From: Bacteroidota bacterium
GTDB lineage: Bacteria; Bacteroidota; Ignavibacteria; Ignavibacteriales; Ignavibacteriaceae
Reading direction: 5' to 3'
Assembly (NCBI GenBank): GCA_022564295.1
Contig: JADFLR010000032.1
Coordinates: forward strand, 1-44,822
DNA: 44,822 bases
Within the stretch, counting starts at the first letter, position 1, and each line of letters opens with the position of its first letter. A program made the position numbers and the translations under genes. Under the pieces are notes generated by a model. The model saw only the letters and a list, made by a program, of their open reading frames with translations. It had not been told where the DNA came from and did no database searches. This document shows positions 36,508-44,676 of this stretch, piece after piece.

Positions 36508-37824
36508 ATGGCAAAGTCGAACAAAAAATCAAAAAAGAAATTAATAATCTTCGGAAGCCTGGGACTATTGGTAGTCATATTTATTGTGATTGCACTTGTT
36601 AGTGGAGGTAAGGAAGAAATTATTATGGTTCAAACCGAGAAAGTTGAGAAGAGAGATATTACTCAAACTGTAACTGCTACCGGTCAAATCGATCCTGAGT
36701 TTAAAGTATTGATCACTCCGGAAGTAACAGGTGAAATAATTGAACTTCCTGTTAAAGAGGGAGATAAGGTTAAGAAGGGAGACCTGTTGATCAGGATAAA
36801 AGGTGATCAGTATAAGGCACAAAAGGAAAGATTGGAGGCAAGCTTAAAATCTTCTGAAGCAACATTGAAGATAAGAGAAGCCGAGCGGAACAGACTTACT
36901 CTTGAATTTGAGAGAGTTAAGGAATTACATAAAAAAACATTAGTGAGTGATTCCGAATTAGAAACTGCCGAAAGTAATTTTTTAACGTCAAGGGCTTCTT
37001 ATGAACAGGCAGAAGCAAATGTTCTTCAAAGCCAGGCACAGCTTCGTGAAGTTCTTGAAATACTATACAAAACTACAATCTATGCACCGATGAACGGTAC
37101 TATAACTCAATTAAATGTTGAATTAAGCGAGAGGGTTCTCGGTAGTGGATTTAGCCAGGGCACTAACATTATGACTGTAGCAAACCTAAGTAATATGGAA
37201 GCAGTTGTTGAAGTTGATGAAAATGATGTTGTTCAAGTGTCTCTTGGTGATACTGCCACCATCAAAGTTGATGCATTTGGTGACAGAGAATTCATGGGTG
37301 TGATTACTGAGATAGGAAATAGTGCCCAGCAGGTAGGCTTTGGTACACAGGAACAGGTTGTGAACTTTGAGGTGAAAATAAAACTCTTAGATATGGACGA
37401 AAATTTAAGGCCCGGAATGTCTTGCAATGCCGATATTGAAACAGAAACTGTTTTTGAGGTAATCAGTGTACCCATTCAAAGTGTTACTGCCAGAGAAAAT
37501 GTTGGAGATTCAGATAAAAATCAAAACAACGATGAAGAAAATACTAATGAAAAGAAAAAAGGCAAATCCGAAAAGAAAAATGATGTTAAGAAAAACCGTA
37601 AAGGACCGACTGAAGTTGTATTCCTGGTTGAAAGCGGTACAGTAAAAATGGTGGAAGTAAAAACGGGAATTAGTGACGACAATTATATTGAAATCAAGGA
37701 AGGACTGGAAGACAGTGTTGAAGTGGTATCAGGTAGTTACAAAGCAATATCACGAGAATTAGAAGACGGTTCAAAAGTTAAAGTTGAGGAAAAACGAAAA
37801 GGCGGTAGAAATCGACATGAATAA
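36508..37824 (+). CDS. Periplasmic adaptor (HlyD/MacA family)
   Basis: A 438-residue membrane fusion protein. One N-terminal transmembrane helix (about 12-32) anchors it, followed by a split lipoyl domain (EIIELPVKEGDKVKKGDLL and later IYAPMNGTITQL), a coiled-coil hairpin (about 105-185) and beta-barrel domains. Residues 330-366 are an unusual Asp/Asn/Glu/Lys-rich insert (DKNQNNDEENTNEKKKGK) between the barrel and the membrane-proximal domain. It bridges the MacB-like ABC transporter to the TolC-like duct. AGGAGA precedes the ATG. Confidence 0.92.
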   Translation: MAKSNKKSKKKLIIFGSLGLLVVIFIVIALVSGGKEEIIMVQTEKVEKRDITQTVTATGQIDPEFKVLITPEVTGEIIELPVKEGDKVKKGDLLIRIKGDQYKAQKERLEASLKSSEATLKIREAERNRLTLEFERVKELHKKTLVSDSELETAESNFLTSRASYEQAEANVLQSQAQLREVLEILYKTTIYAPMNGTITQLNVELSERVLGSGFSQGTNIMTVANLSNMEAVVEVDENDVVQVSLGDTATIKVDAFGDREFMGVITEIGNSAQQVGFGTQEQVVNFEVKIKLLDMDENLRPGMSCNADIETETVFEVISVPIQSVTARENVGDSDKNQNNDEENTNEKKKGKSEKKNDVKKNRKGPTEVVFLVESGTVKMVEVKTGISDDNYIEIKEGLEDSVEVVSGSYKAISRELEDGSKVKVEEKRKGGRNRHE

Positions 37825-37850
37825 AATAATTAAGAATTCAGGGATTTAAT

Positions 37851-38570
37851 ATGAACATCATTAATATTGAACATATATCTAAAGTATATCATTTGGGTAT
37901 TGAGGAAGTACATGCTTTAAGAGATATTTCTCTTAGAATTGATAAAAATGAATATTTAGCGATTATGGGTCCTTCTGGTTCCGGTAAATCTACTCTTATG
38001 AATATGCTGGGTTGCCTGGATACACCAACTTCGGGAATATATGATTTTAATGGTCAAAGCGTAAGTACAATGAGTGATAATGAACTGGCAAAGATCAGGA
38101 ATAAAGAAATTGGTTTCGTGTTCCAGACATTTAATCTGCTGCCTCGCTCAGATGCACTGCATAATGTAGAATTACCATTGGTCTATGCAGGACTTCCATA
38201 TGCGGAACGAAGAGAAAGAGCAAAACAAACTCTTATTGATGTTGGACTCGGAGACAGGATTCATCACAAACCTAATGAACTTTCCGGCGGACAAAGACAA
38301 AGGGTAGCAATTGCACGTGCACTTGTTTCAAATCCTTCAATCATCTTGGCTGATGAACCAACGGGAAACCTTGATTCTAAAATCGGTGAAGAAATTATGC
38401 AGCTATTTGAAGAAATCCATTCAAAAGGAAATACTATCATACTGGTTACTCACGAGGAATATATCGCCGAACATGCAGCAAGAATTATAAGATTGAAAGA
38501 CGGACTGGTAGAAAAGGATGAGATTGGATCAAGAGGAAATATTCAAAAACCAAAAGTAGCAACGGAATAA
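37851..38570 (+). CDS. MacB/LolD-type ABC transporter ATPase
   Basis: A 239-residue ATPase with all ABC motifs: Walker [10 protein letters not shown] (40-48), Q-loop in [10 protein letters not shown], signature LSGGQRQR, Walker [12 protein letters not shown] and the H-loop VTHE. It powers the permeases encoded next. Unlike E. coli MacB, ATPase and permease are separate polypeptides here, as is common in Bacteroidota. Three permease genes follow but there is only this one ATPase gene, so it must serve them all. Confidence 0.95.
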   Translation: MNIINIEHISKVYHLGIEEVHALRDISLRIDKNEYLAIMGPSGSGKSTLMNMLGCLDTPTSGIYDFNGQSVSTMSDNELAKIRNKEIGFVFQTFNLLPRSDALHNVELPLVYAGLPYAERRERAKQTLIDVGLGDRIHHKPNELSGGQRQRVAIARALVSNPSIILADEPTGNLDSKIGEEIMQLFEEIHSKGNTIILVTHEEYIAEHAARIIRLKDGLVEKDEIGSRGNIQKPKVATE

Positions 38571-38634
38571 ATTTATGTGTTGAACCGCAATCAATAAAAG
38601 ATATTTTTAAAGTAAAACAATTTAAGAGTGTGAA

Positions 38635-39870
38635 ATGAGAAATATAGTATTCGAATTTAAAGAAGGTTTGCTTATTGCGTTTCGTGCATTAAGAGCAAAC
38701 AAAATAAGGTCAGCATTAACTATGCTGGGAATTTTTATTGGTATTACTGTTGTTGTATTAATGTCCACTGCTATAAAAGGTATCGATAACTCATTCCAAA
38801 AGGGAATAAGTGCACTTGGTTCTGACGTGCTATATATTAGTAAATGGCAATGGTTTTCCAACGACGACTGGTGGACGATGAGAAATCGAAAAAATATTGA
38901 TATGGCTGAATTCGAAAAATTTAAGAACTTAGCTAAGCTACCGTTAGCCATTGCACCAACAACCAATTCCAGACGAACAGTAAAGTACAAAGATAGAAGA
39001 GTTGAAAGTGTTTTTCTTAATGGCTCAACTTCAGAATATGTGAAGACGACAAATTTCACATTCGAACACGGAAGGTTTTATAGTGATATAGAAAGTAATT
39101 CTTCCCGCCACGTAGCTATTATTGGCAGTGAAATTGCTAAAAGCCTTTTCCCGCGTGGAGATGCGATGGATAAAACTATAAAAATCGGAGGTGTTAACTT
39201 TAAGATTATTGGTGTACTTTCGGAGCAGGGAAGTGTTATATTAGGTCCTTTTAATCCCGATAACCAGGTTTTTATACCAATTGGTACAATATTCAAAAAT
39301 TTTGAATCACGGCATGGGAGAACCATAACCATAAATGTAAGGGCAATCAATCCGGGTATGGTTGCCGAAACTAAAGATGAAGCGGAAGGTATTATGAGAA
39401 AAGTACGGGGGCTAAGGCACAACGAAGTGAATGACTTTTCGATTAATCAGCAGGAAGCATTAATGGATCAGTATAATTCCGTTGTTGGTGTTATACAAAT
39501 CGCAGGTTTGTTTATTACCGGGCTATCTCTTTTTGTTGGTGCAATCGGAATAATGAATATCATGTTTGTTTCTGTTAGAGAGAGAACAAGAGAGATAGGT
39601 ATAAGAAAAGCAATTGGAGCCAAAAGAAGAACTATTCTTATACAATTTTTACTTGAGTCCTCTACAATTTGTCTTATTGGAGGAACAATAGGACTATTAG
39701 CCGCTGTGATTTTGAGCATGGTGGTAAATCAATTTATTCCTACATCTGTTCAGGTAGATGTAGTAATCATTGCCTTAGTTGTATCTCTCATGACTGGAGT
39801 TTTAGCAGGAATTGCTCCTGCATATATGGCAGCTAAATTAGATCCGGTTGAGGCATTGAGGTATGAATAA
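38635..39870 (+). CDS. MacB-type ABC permease 1
   Basis: A 411-residue permease with the MacB topology: one helix (about 25-48, RSALTMLGIFIGITVVVLM), a large periplasmic core domain (about 50-280), then three helices. It has the coupling motif ERTREIGIRKAIGAKRR and a final DPVEALRYE. It differs clearly from the two permeases downstream, for example in its YISKWQWFSNDDWW segment. It likely forms a heterodimer or alternative transporter with them. The stop is directly followed by the next ATG (TAAATG), so translation is coupled. Confidence 0.92.
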   Translation: MRNIVFEFKEGLLIAFRALRANKIRSALTMLGIFIGITVVVLMSTAIKGIDNSFQKGISALGSDVLYISKWQWFSNDDWWTMRNRKNIDMAEFEKFKNLAKLPLAIAPTTNSRRTVKYKDRRVESVFLNGSTSEYVKTTNFTFEHGRFYSDIESNSSRHVAIIGSEIAKSLFPRGDAMDKTIKIGGVNFKIIGVLSEQGSVILGPFNPDNQVFIPIGTIFKNFESRHGRTITINVRAINPGMVAETKDEAEGIMRKVRGLRHNEVNDFSINQQEALMDQYNSVVGVIQIAGLFITGLSLFVGAIGIMNIMFVSVRERTREIGIRKAIGAKRRTILIQFLLESSTICLIGGTIGLLAAVILSMVVNQFIPTSVQVDVVIIALVVSLMTGVLAGIAPAYMAAKLDPVEALRYE

Positions 39871-41094
39871 ATGAGAGCTGATCAATTATTATCAATATCA
39901 TTTCAATCTATACTTAATAATAAGCTTCGTACATTGCTCACCATCCTGGGAGTTGTGGTCGGTATATTCTCTATAATTGTGATTATGACGATCATCACAA
40001 TGCTTCAGAACAGTATTGAAGACGGACTTGCGATGCTTAATAAAAATACGTTCCAGATTCAGAAATTCGACATAATACAAAATCACTCTACAGATAAAAG
40101 TCAGAGAAACAGAAAGAATATTAAAGTTGAAGAAGCTTATAGGTTAAAGAAATTGCTTACGCAGGCAAAATATGTTGGTGCTGAACAATGGCAATTGAGT
40201 AGCGTAAAATTCGGCAATAAAAAAACCAATCCGAATATTAATATTGGCGGACAAACAGTAGATGCAATGCGCACTAACGATTTTAAAGTAGAATATGGAA
40301 GGGATTTGAGAGAAAGCGATATTCAAAATTCAACTGATGTGTGTATCATAGGGAAAGACATAGTTGAAAAGATCTTTCCGCATTTCAATCCTGTTGGTCA
40401 AACGGTTAGAGTTGATGGCAGACCTTTAAGAGTAATCGGTGTGATGGAAAAACAACCTGAAATGTTTGGGCAGAGCAACGATAATTACGTTTTAATCCCT
40501 ATAACAACCTGGCAAAATATGTATGGTAAGTACTCAAGAAGTGTGAATATTATGGTAACCGCGTATAGTACAGAAGAGTACGATGATGTTATTGAATCTG
40601 CAATTGGACATTTTAGAAAAATAAGAAAAGTTTCACCGGGAGAGCCAAATGATTTTTCAATTTTTAGTAACGAATCTATGATAACCACGGTAAACGATAT
40701 TACAGGTCCGATAAAAATCGGAGCACTTGTTGTATCGGTAATTGCACTTCTTGCTGCCGGTGTTGGAATTATGAATATTATGCTGGTTTCAGTTACAGAG
40801 AGAACTCGTGAGATTGGAATCAGAAAAGCAATTGGGGCAAAAAAATCAAGTATTCTAATGCAATTCTTAATTGAAGCTATTATACTTTGTCTTGTCGGCG
40901 GGTTTATCGGAATTGTTGCAGGAGTTGGAATTGGTAACCTTGCAGGCAGCCTGCTTAGTGCACAATCAGCTATTCCTGTAGACTGGGTTGTAATTGGAAT
41001 ATCTTTGTGTATAACAGTTGGTTTAATCTTTGGGACGTATCCTGCTTACAAGGCAGCCAATCTTGATCCCATCGAAGCGTTGAGGTATGAGTAA
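39871..41094 (+). CDS. MacB-type ABC permease 2 (tandem duplicate)
   Basis: A 407-residue permease with the same architecture as its neighbours: N-terminal helix NNKLRTLLTILGVVVGIFSI, periplasmic core, and a C-terminal three-helix block with ERTREIGIRKAIGAKKSS and DPIEALRYE. It is a close copy of permease 3 across the whole length and nearly identical in the first ~55 residues and in the C-terminal block, with most change in the periplasmic core. It starts immediately after permease 1 stops. Confidence 0.93.
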   Translation: MRADQLLSISFQSILNNKLRTLLTILGVVVGIFSIIVIMTIITMLQNSIEDGLAMLNKNTFQIQKFDIIQNHSTDKSQRNRKNIKVEEAYRLKKLLTQAKYVGAEQWQLSSVKFGNKKTNPNINIGGQTVDAMRTNDFKVEYGRDLRESDIQNSTDVCIIGKDIVEKIFPHFNPVGQTVRVDGRPLRVIGVMEKQPEMFGQSNDNYVLIPITTWQNMYGKYSRSVNIMVTAYSTEEYDDVIESAIGHFRKIRKVSPGEPNDFSIFSNESMITTVNDITGPIKIGALVVSVIALLAAGVGIMNIMLVSVTERTREIGIRKAIGAKKSSILMQFLIEAIILCLVGGFIGIVAGVGIGNLAGSLLSAQSAIPVDWVVIGISLCITVGLIFGTYPAYKAANLDPIEALRYE

Positions 41095-42327
41095 ATGAAA
41101 ATTAATCAGTTATTTTCAATTTCGTTTCAATCTGTTCTTAATAATAAACTTCGTACAACATTAACATTGCTTGGTGTAGTCGTTGGTATTTTTTCTATAA
41201 TTGTGATTATGACCATTATTACAATGCTTCAGAACAGTATAGAGGATGGGCTTTCTATGCTGAATAAGAATACATTCCAGATAGAAAAATTTGATCGGTC
41301 GCAGGCAAGAGGACCCGGGGGTGATAGGAGCTGGAGGAACCGAAAAGACATCACTATAAACGAAGCAAAAAGATTAAAGGAACAGCTTACAAATGCAAAG
41401 TATGTTGGAGCCGAGCAATGGCGGATGGGTACTGTAATTCAGTTTGGTAATCAAGATACGAATCCCAATATTAGTTTGTCCGGTCAGACCATTGATGGAG
41501 TTCTTACTAATAACTGGAAGGTAGAATACGGCAGAGACCTGAGACAAAGTGATATAGATAATTCAACCTATGTATGCATTCTTGGAAAAGACATTGTTGA
41601 AAAAATATTTGTGAATGTGGATCCTATTGGCAAAACAATAAGAGTTAATGGAAAACCTTTAAAGGTAATAGGTGTTTTTGAAGAACAACCATCTATGTTT
41701 GGACAAAGCAATGATAATTTTGCAGTTATTCCAATAACAACGTGGCAGTCCTTTTATGGTAAATACAGTGAAAGCGTAAATATAATGATTACTGCCTATA
41801 ATACTGAAGAATATGAAGAAGTCATTGAAGCCGCTATCGGTCATTTTAGAAAAATAAGAAAAGTAAAACCGGGAGAAGATAATGATTTTTCAATTTTCAG
41901 TAATGCATCTTTAATAACTATGGTAGACAATATTACCGAGCCTATTAAAATAGGTGCTCTGGTGGTTTCGGTAATTGCACTTCTTGCTGCGGGCGTTGGA
42001 ATAATGAATATTATGCTGGTTTCAGTTACAGAGAGAACCCGTGAGATAGGGATTAGGAAAGCAATCGGAGCAAAAAAATCAAGTATCCTGATACAGTTCC
42101 TATTCGAAGCAATCATTTTATGCCTGGTTGGTGGATTAGTTGGAATTATTCTTGGAGTAGGAATTGGCAATTTAGCAGGTAGTTTTCTTAATGCTCCTTC
42201 CGCCATTCCGGTTGATTGGGTTATCATTGGTATTACACTTTGTTTTATGGTGGGAATAATCTTCGGCACTTATCCTGCATACAAAGCAGCCAATCTTGAT
42301 CCCATTGAAGCTTTACGTTACGAATAA
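41095..42327 (+). CDS. MacB-type ABC permease 3 (tandem duplicate)
   Basis: A 410-residue permease, the last gene of the operon and the tandem duplicate of permease 2. The core differs mainly near residues 65-80, where RSQARGPGGDRSWRN replaces a shorter stretch, and in scattered exchanges. The ATG follows the previous stop directly. No strong terminator is visible after it. Which substrate the exporter handles is unknown; MacB-type units export macrolides, peptides, siderophores or lipoproteins. Confidence 0.93.
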   Translation: MKINQLFSISFQSVLNNKLRTTLTLLGVVVGIFSIIVIMTIITMLQNSIEDGLSMLNKNTFQIEKFDRSQARGPGGDRSWRNRKDITINEAKRLKEQLTNAKYVGAEQWRMGTVIQFGNQDTNPNISLSGQTIDGVLTNNWKVEYGRDLRQSDIDNSTYVCILGKDIVEKIFVNVDPIGKTIRVNGKPLKVIGVFEEQPSMFGQSNDNFAVIPITTWQSFYGKYSESVNIMITAYNTEEYEEVIEAAIGHFRKIRKVKPGEDNDFSIFSNASLITMVDNITEPIKIGALVVSVIALLAAGVGIMNIMLVSVTERTREIGIRKAIGAKKSSILIQFLFEAIILCLVGGLVGIILGVGIGNLAGSFLNAPSAIPVDWVIIGITLCFMVGIIFGTYPAYKAANLDPIEALRYE

Positions 42328-42981
42328 AAAAAGATTTTGCAACTCAAAAGATCAGGGGAAATTCCTAATATTCAGATTTTCGTGTAATGATTGTTTGTAG
42401 GACAAAGGACTACAAGAAAATCAGAAAGAATACTACAAATTTTTATTGTTATTTAATTTAATTTCCCTTCGTTGATATTTTATCTTAATGTATTGATAAA
42501 ATATATTTTGAATGTTCGAAGGGAAGGTATGCTGAGGAATTGGAAAATGTTAGCCTCCTATAAAATGCAGTTTCCTCTTAACCTGTGGTCCCCCCAATAT
42601 ACGGGTAATTCAGTATAACCACTCCCTTCGGCATTTATTACACTTCTAATCTATCATCGCATCAACTGTTTTAGATCATATCTGTCCTTCAGTTTACTGT
42701 CGAATATGCAGAACTACCTTCCCTACCTACCGAACATGCGGGAAGAAAACTTTTTATTGTAATGAGAAACATAAATAATATTGATTCGAAAAAAATTGAC
42801 AAGATTATTACTGAATGACAATTGGAGTTATCTTTATAATCAATTCAATCTGAAAAAACGAATTTCACCTGAAAAAAATTTAAAATTCCACCGGAGGCGG
42901 ACAAGTATAAACAGAAAAAAAGTAATTGTTCCATTGATATATTAAATTGAAAATGGAATAAAAAAAATAAAGGATACAATA
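42328..42981. other. 654-bp region without a recognisable gene
   Basis: Only very short frames are seen. It holds the nested palindrome at 42463..42525. It also has a GC-richer stretch (about 42580-42740) unlike the flanking DNA, with a short stem CTTCCC/GGGAAG near 42717..42745 followed by a T-run, and a purine-rich lead into the next gene. The composition suggests decayed or inserted DNA rather than a promoter alone. No transposase remnant could be proven. Confidence 0.5.
42463..42525. repeat. Nested double inverted repeat
   Basis: The outer arms TTCCCTTCG (42463..42471) and CGAAGGGAA (42517..42525) are perfect. Inside them ATATTTTATC (42475..42484) and GATAAAATAT (42495..42504) are also perfect around a 10-base loop. 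Together they make a long two-step hairpin, 135 nt after the last permease gene. Confidence 0.85.
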
Positions 42982-43242
42982 ATGGTTGAATGTTCTTTCA
43001 AATTTAATATCGATTCTAGTCCAGCCGCGATAATAAATAATGTAAAATCAAAAATTGAAAAAGAGGGTGGAAGTTTTACAGGTGATGAGAATGAGGGGAA
43101 TTTTAACTTACCCACACCAGTTGGTTCAATTGAGGGAAATTACTCGGTTATTGATAATGAACTGAAAATTGATATTACAAAAAAACCTATGATGCTTCCT
43201 TGCAGTATGATTGAATCGGAATTGGAAAAACGATTAAAGTAA
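42982..43242 (+). CDS. Small conserved-looking protein (86 aa)
   Basis: An 86-residue soluble protein with AAAGGA upstream of its ATG. It has an amphipathic helix (IINNVKSKIEKEGG) followed by alternating beta turns (GSFTGDENEGNFNLP, VGSIEGNYSVIDNEL) and a final IDITKKPMMLPCSMIESELEKRL. The alpha/beta alternation and the ITKKP..LPCS.IE wording look like a real small family seen in varied bacteria, but no name or function is known to me. It may be a mobile or accessory gene given its neighbours. Confidence 0.7.
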   Translation: MVECSFKFNIDSSPAAIINNVKSKIEKEGGSFTGDENEGNFNLPTPVGSIEGNYSVIDNELKIDITKKPMMLPCSMIESELEKRLK

Positions 43243-43263
43243 ATATCGCCGGCTGTTTTACTC

Positions 43264-43333
43264 AAAGGCGTACCGCTTTACCCCTTAGTCCAACACTGGA
43301 TTATCACAAGGTAAGCTTCGAGATGAATCCTTT
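43264..43333. repeat. Two-box imperfect hairpin before the HEPN gene
   Basis: AAAGG (43264) pairs with CCTTT (43329..43333), and inside them GCTTTACC (43275..43282) with GGTAAGC (43310..43316) with one bulge. Paired boxes separated by unpaired spacers are the layout of attC sites, and TATAACGTTATA follows at once. This may be a degenerate attC or a plain terminator-like hairpin. Confidence 0.35.
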
Positions 43334-43338
43334 ATAAC

Positions 43339-44020
43339 GTTATATGTATTTCTGGATTTCAGAATTCCCCCATCTTTTCCTATCAAAAAATTGGTACTCA
43401 GACCAATCAGAATCTATTTTATAAAGTGTCTCTGTAACAAGAAAAATAGAATTTATGGCGTCTTTAACATTTTGTATAAATTCTTTTTCTTCCTCTTCCC
43501 TTTGTTTTTTCAATTCAGGTGTAATTTTTAATATTCGAGATTTGTAATGAACTAAGTCATTACGATTTTTTATAAGTTTATCCAGAAATTCATATGCTTG
43601 AGAATCTTTATTAAAATCTTTGTTCAATATCAATTTTGGAATTAGAATCCATTTATTCTTCATATTAATATGATCGAGATGATTTTTAAAATATGATTTA
43701 GACAATTTTATAATTGCATAATGATTGATAATTGCTTCCAAACACATCGCTGAAAATACTATCACAATATCACCAGATTCGTCACGCCGATTTCTTGCTT
43801 CAGCAGCTTCATTCAGCAATTTTTCGTTTTTCTTAAAATACTTTTTGTCAAAATCCTCATCGAATTTTTTTGTGTTATCTTCAATTCCGATCCACTTATT
43901 TTTGAGAATGTTGCCATATTCAAAAAACAATTTGATATGTTTTTTAGCTATCTCAAAAAAATGTACATCATAGTTTGTTATTAAGATTTCTTCTTCCATC
44001 TTTTATTAAATACATATAAC
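43339..44020. repeat. 13-bp perfect inverted repeat bracketing the HEPN gene
   Basis: GTTATATGTATTT at 43339..43351 and AAATACATATAAC at 44008..44020 are exact inverted copies. The left arm overlaps the stop codon of the gene inside; the right arm ends nine bases before its start codon. GTT/AAC at the outer ends are the bases conserved in integron recombination cores. Confidence 0.9.
43340..43999 (-). CDS. HEPN-motif protein, possible RNase/toxin-like
   Basis: A 219-residue, mostly helical soluble protein. A helix VFSAMCLEAIINHYAI (about 81-96) precedes KNRNDLVHYK, where R146 and H151 form the R-x4-H motif that marks HEPN domains, many of which are RNases in toxin-antitoxin, CRISPR or abortive-infection systems. 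The C-terminal third is charged and helical. No antitoxin (MNT or other) gene is adjacent. The reading frame is tightly framed by a 13-bp inverted repeat, with its start 21 nt from a GTTATATG core and its stop inside the opposite core. This is the compact form of an integron gene cassette. Non-enzymatic HEPN-like proteins also exist. Confidence 0.72.
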   Translation of the reverse strand: MEEEILITNYDVHFFEIAKKHIKLFFEYGNILKNKWIGIEDNTKKFDEDFDKKYFKKNEKLLNEAAEARNRRDESGDIVIVFSAMCLEAIINHYAIIKLSKSYFKNHLDHINMKNKWILIPKLILNKDFNKDSQAYEFLDKLIKNRNDLVHYKSRILKITPELKKQREEEEKEFIQNVKDAINSIFLVTETLYKIDSDWSEYQFFDRKRWGNSEIQKYI

Positions 44021-44145
44021 GCTCCGCTTCACGCGCGGCGGGATTTTCACGCAAAGAACATTCTGAAAAGAAAATATTTTGAAAATGCAAAAAACCAACC
44101 CAGATTGACTGAGTCCCGGCGTCGCTGTGGAAGCGGTTGTTAGCT
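44014..44145. other. attC-like imperfect palindrome (integron cassette site candidate)
   Basis: About 132 bases begin ATATAAC and end GTTAGCT. CCGCTTC (44024..44030) pairs perfectly with GAAGCGG (44130..44136). Inside these, GCGCGGCGGGA and TCCCGGCGTCGC pair with a bulge and one mismatch, around a ~70-base AT-rich loop. Length, terminal AAC/GTT and bulged arms fit attC sites. The core GTTAGCT departs from GTTRRRY at one place, and no integrase is in the window. Confidence 0.5.
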
Positions 44146-44173
44146 GACTTTAACTCCGTTATTGCATGTGAAG

Positions 44174-44578
44174 CTATTCTCTATGTTCATTATTCCACAA
44201 TTCTTCAAAAGCTAAACATATTCTTGATTTCGTCTTTTGCTGACAAAATTCAACCAATTCATTGAGGTTGTTTTTATAACGATCCAACCTCGCGATCTCA
44301 TTGTCTATTTTCTCAAGTTTCGCATTAACAATAGTAAGGGCTCTATCACACGAATAAGATTGATTCTGAAACGACTTTATCAGTGCCTTTATTTCCGCAA
44401 GAGTAAATCCCAATTCTTTTGTTTTTTCTATGAATCTCAAAACCGAAAGAGTTTCAGGTCCATATTCTCGGTAATTACTTTCTCTACGATAATCAGGGCT
44501 AATTAAACCAAATTTTTCATAATAGCGAATCGTTTCCCGGGTGAAACCACTTTTCTTAGCAAGCTGGCCGATCAACAT
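44174..44578 (-). CDS. MerR-family metal-responsive regulator
   Basis: A 134-residue MerR regulator. The winged helix-turn-helix lies at 1-70 (IGQLAKKSGFTRETIRYYEK), then a dimerisation helix, then a metal loop. C77, C112 and C121 reproduce the spacing (35 and 9) of C82, C117 and C126 in Hg-sensing MerR, also shared by lead-sensing PbrR. It should bend the divergent promoter at 44606..44636 and open it when metal binds. AAGGAGGA precedes the ATG. The regulated gene runs off the window, so the metal cannot be settled here. Confidence 0.85.
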   Translation of the reverse strand: MLIGQLAKKSGFTRETIRYYEKFGLISPDYRRESNYREYGPETLSVLRFIEKTKELGFTLAEIKALIKSFQNQSYSCDRALTIVNAKLEKIDNEIARLDRYKNNLNELVEFCQQKTKSRICLAFEELWNNEHRE

Positions 44579-44605
44579 TTTTTCCTCCTTACTCTAAAAA
44601 AGTTC

Positions 44606-44636
44606 TTGACTCGGGAGTATACTCCAATGCTTATAT
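44606..44636 (+). promoter_or_regulatory. MerR-type promoter with 19-bp spacer and operator
   Basis: TTGACT and TTATAT are separated by 19 bases, the overlong spacer typical of MerR-controlled promoters. The spacer contains the perfect palindrome GGAGTATACTCC (44614..44625). It lies between the merR-like gene and the gene at 44677. Confidence 0.85.
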
Positions 44637-44676
44637 TCGATAAAAAGGAAATTAACATAATAAAAGGAGATTTCAA

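Noticed and set aside
41841-42269. Open frame antisense to permease 3, with a counterpart antisense to permease 1 (39468..39719)
   Set aside because: They are shadow frames of the conserved permease C-terminal block, present wherever that block occurs.
42529-42618. Short 29-codon frame starting after the nested palindrome
   Set aside because: A GGGAAGG motif precedes its ATG, but this is part of the palindrome arm; the peptide matches nothing recognisable.
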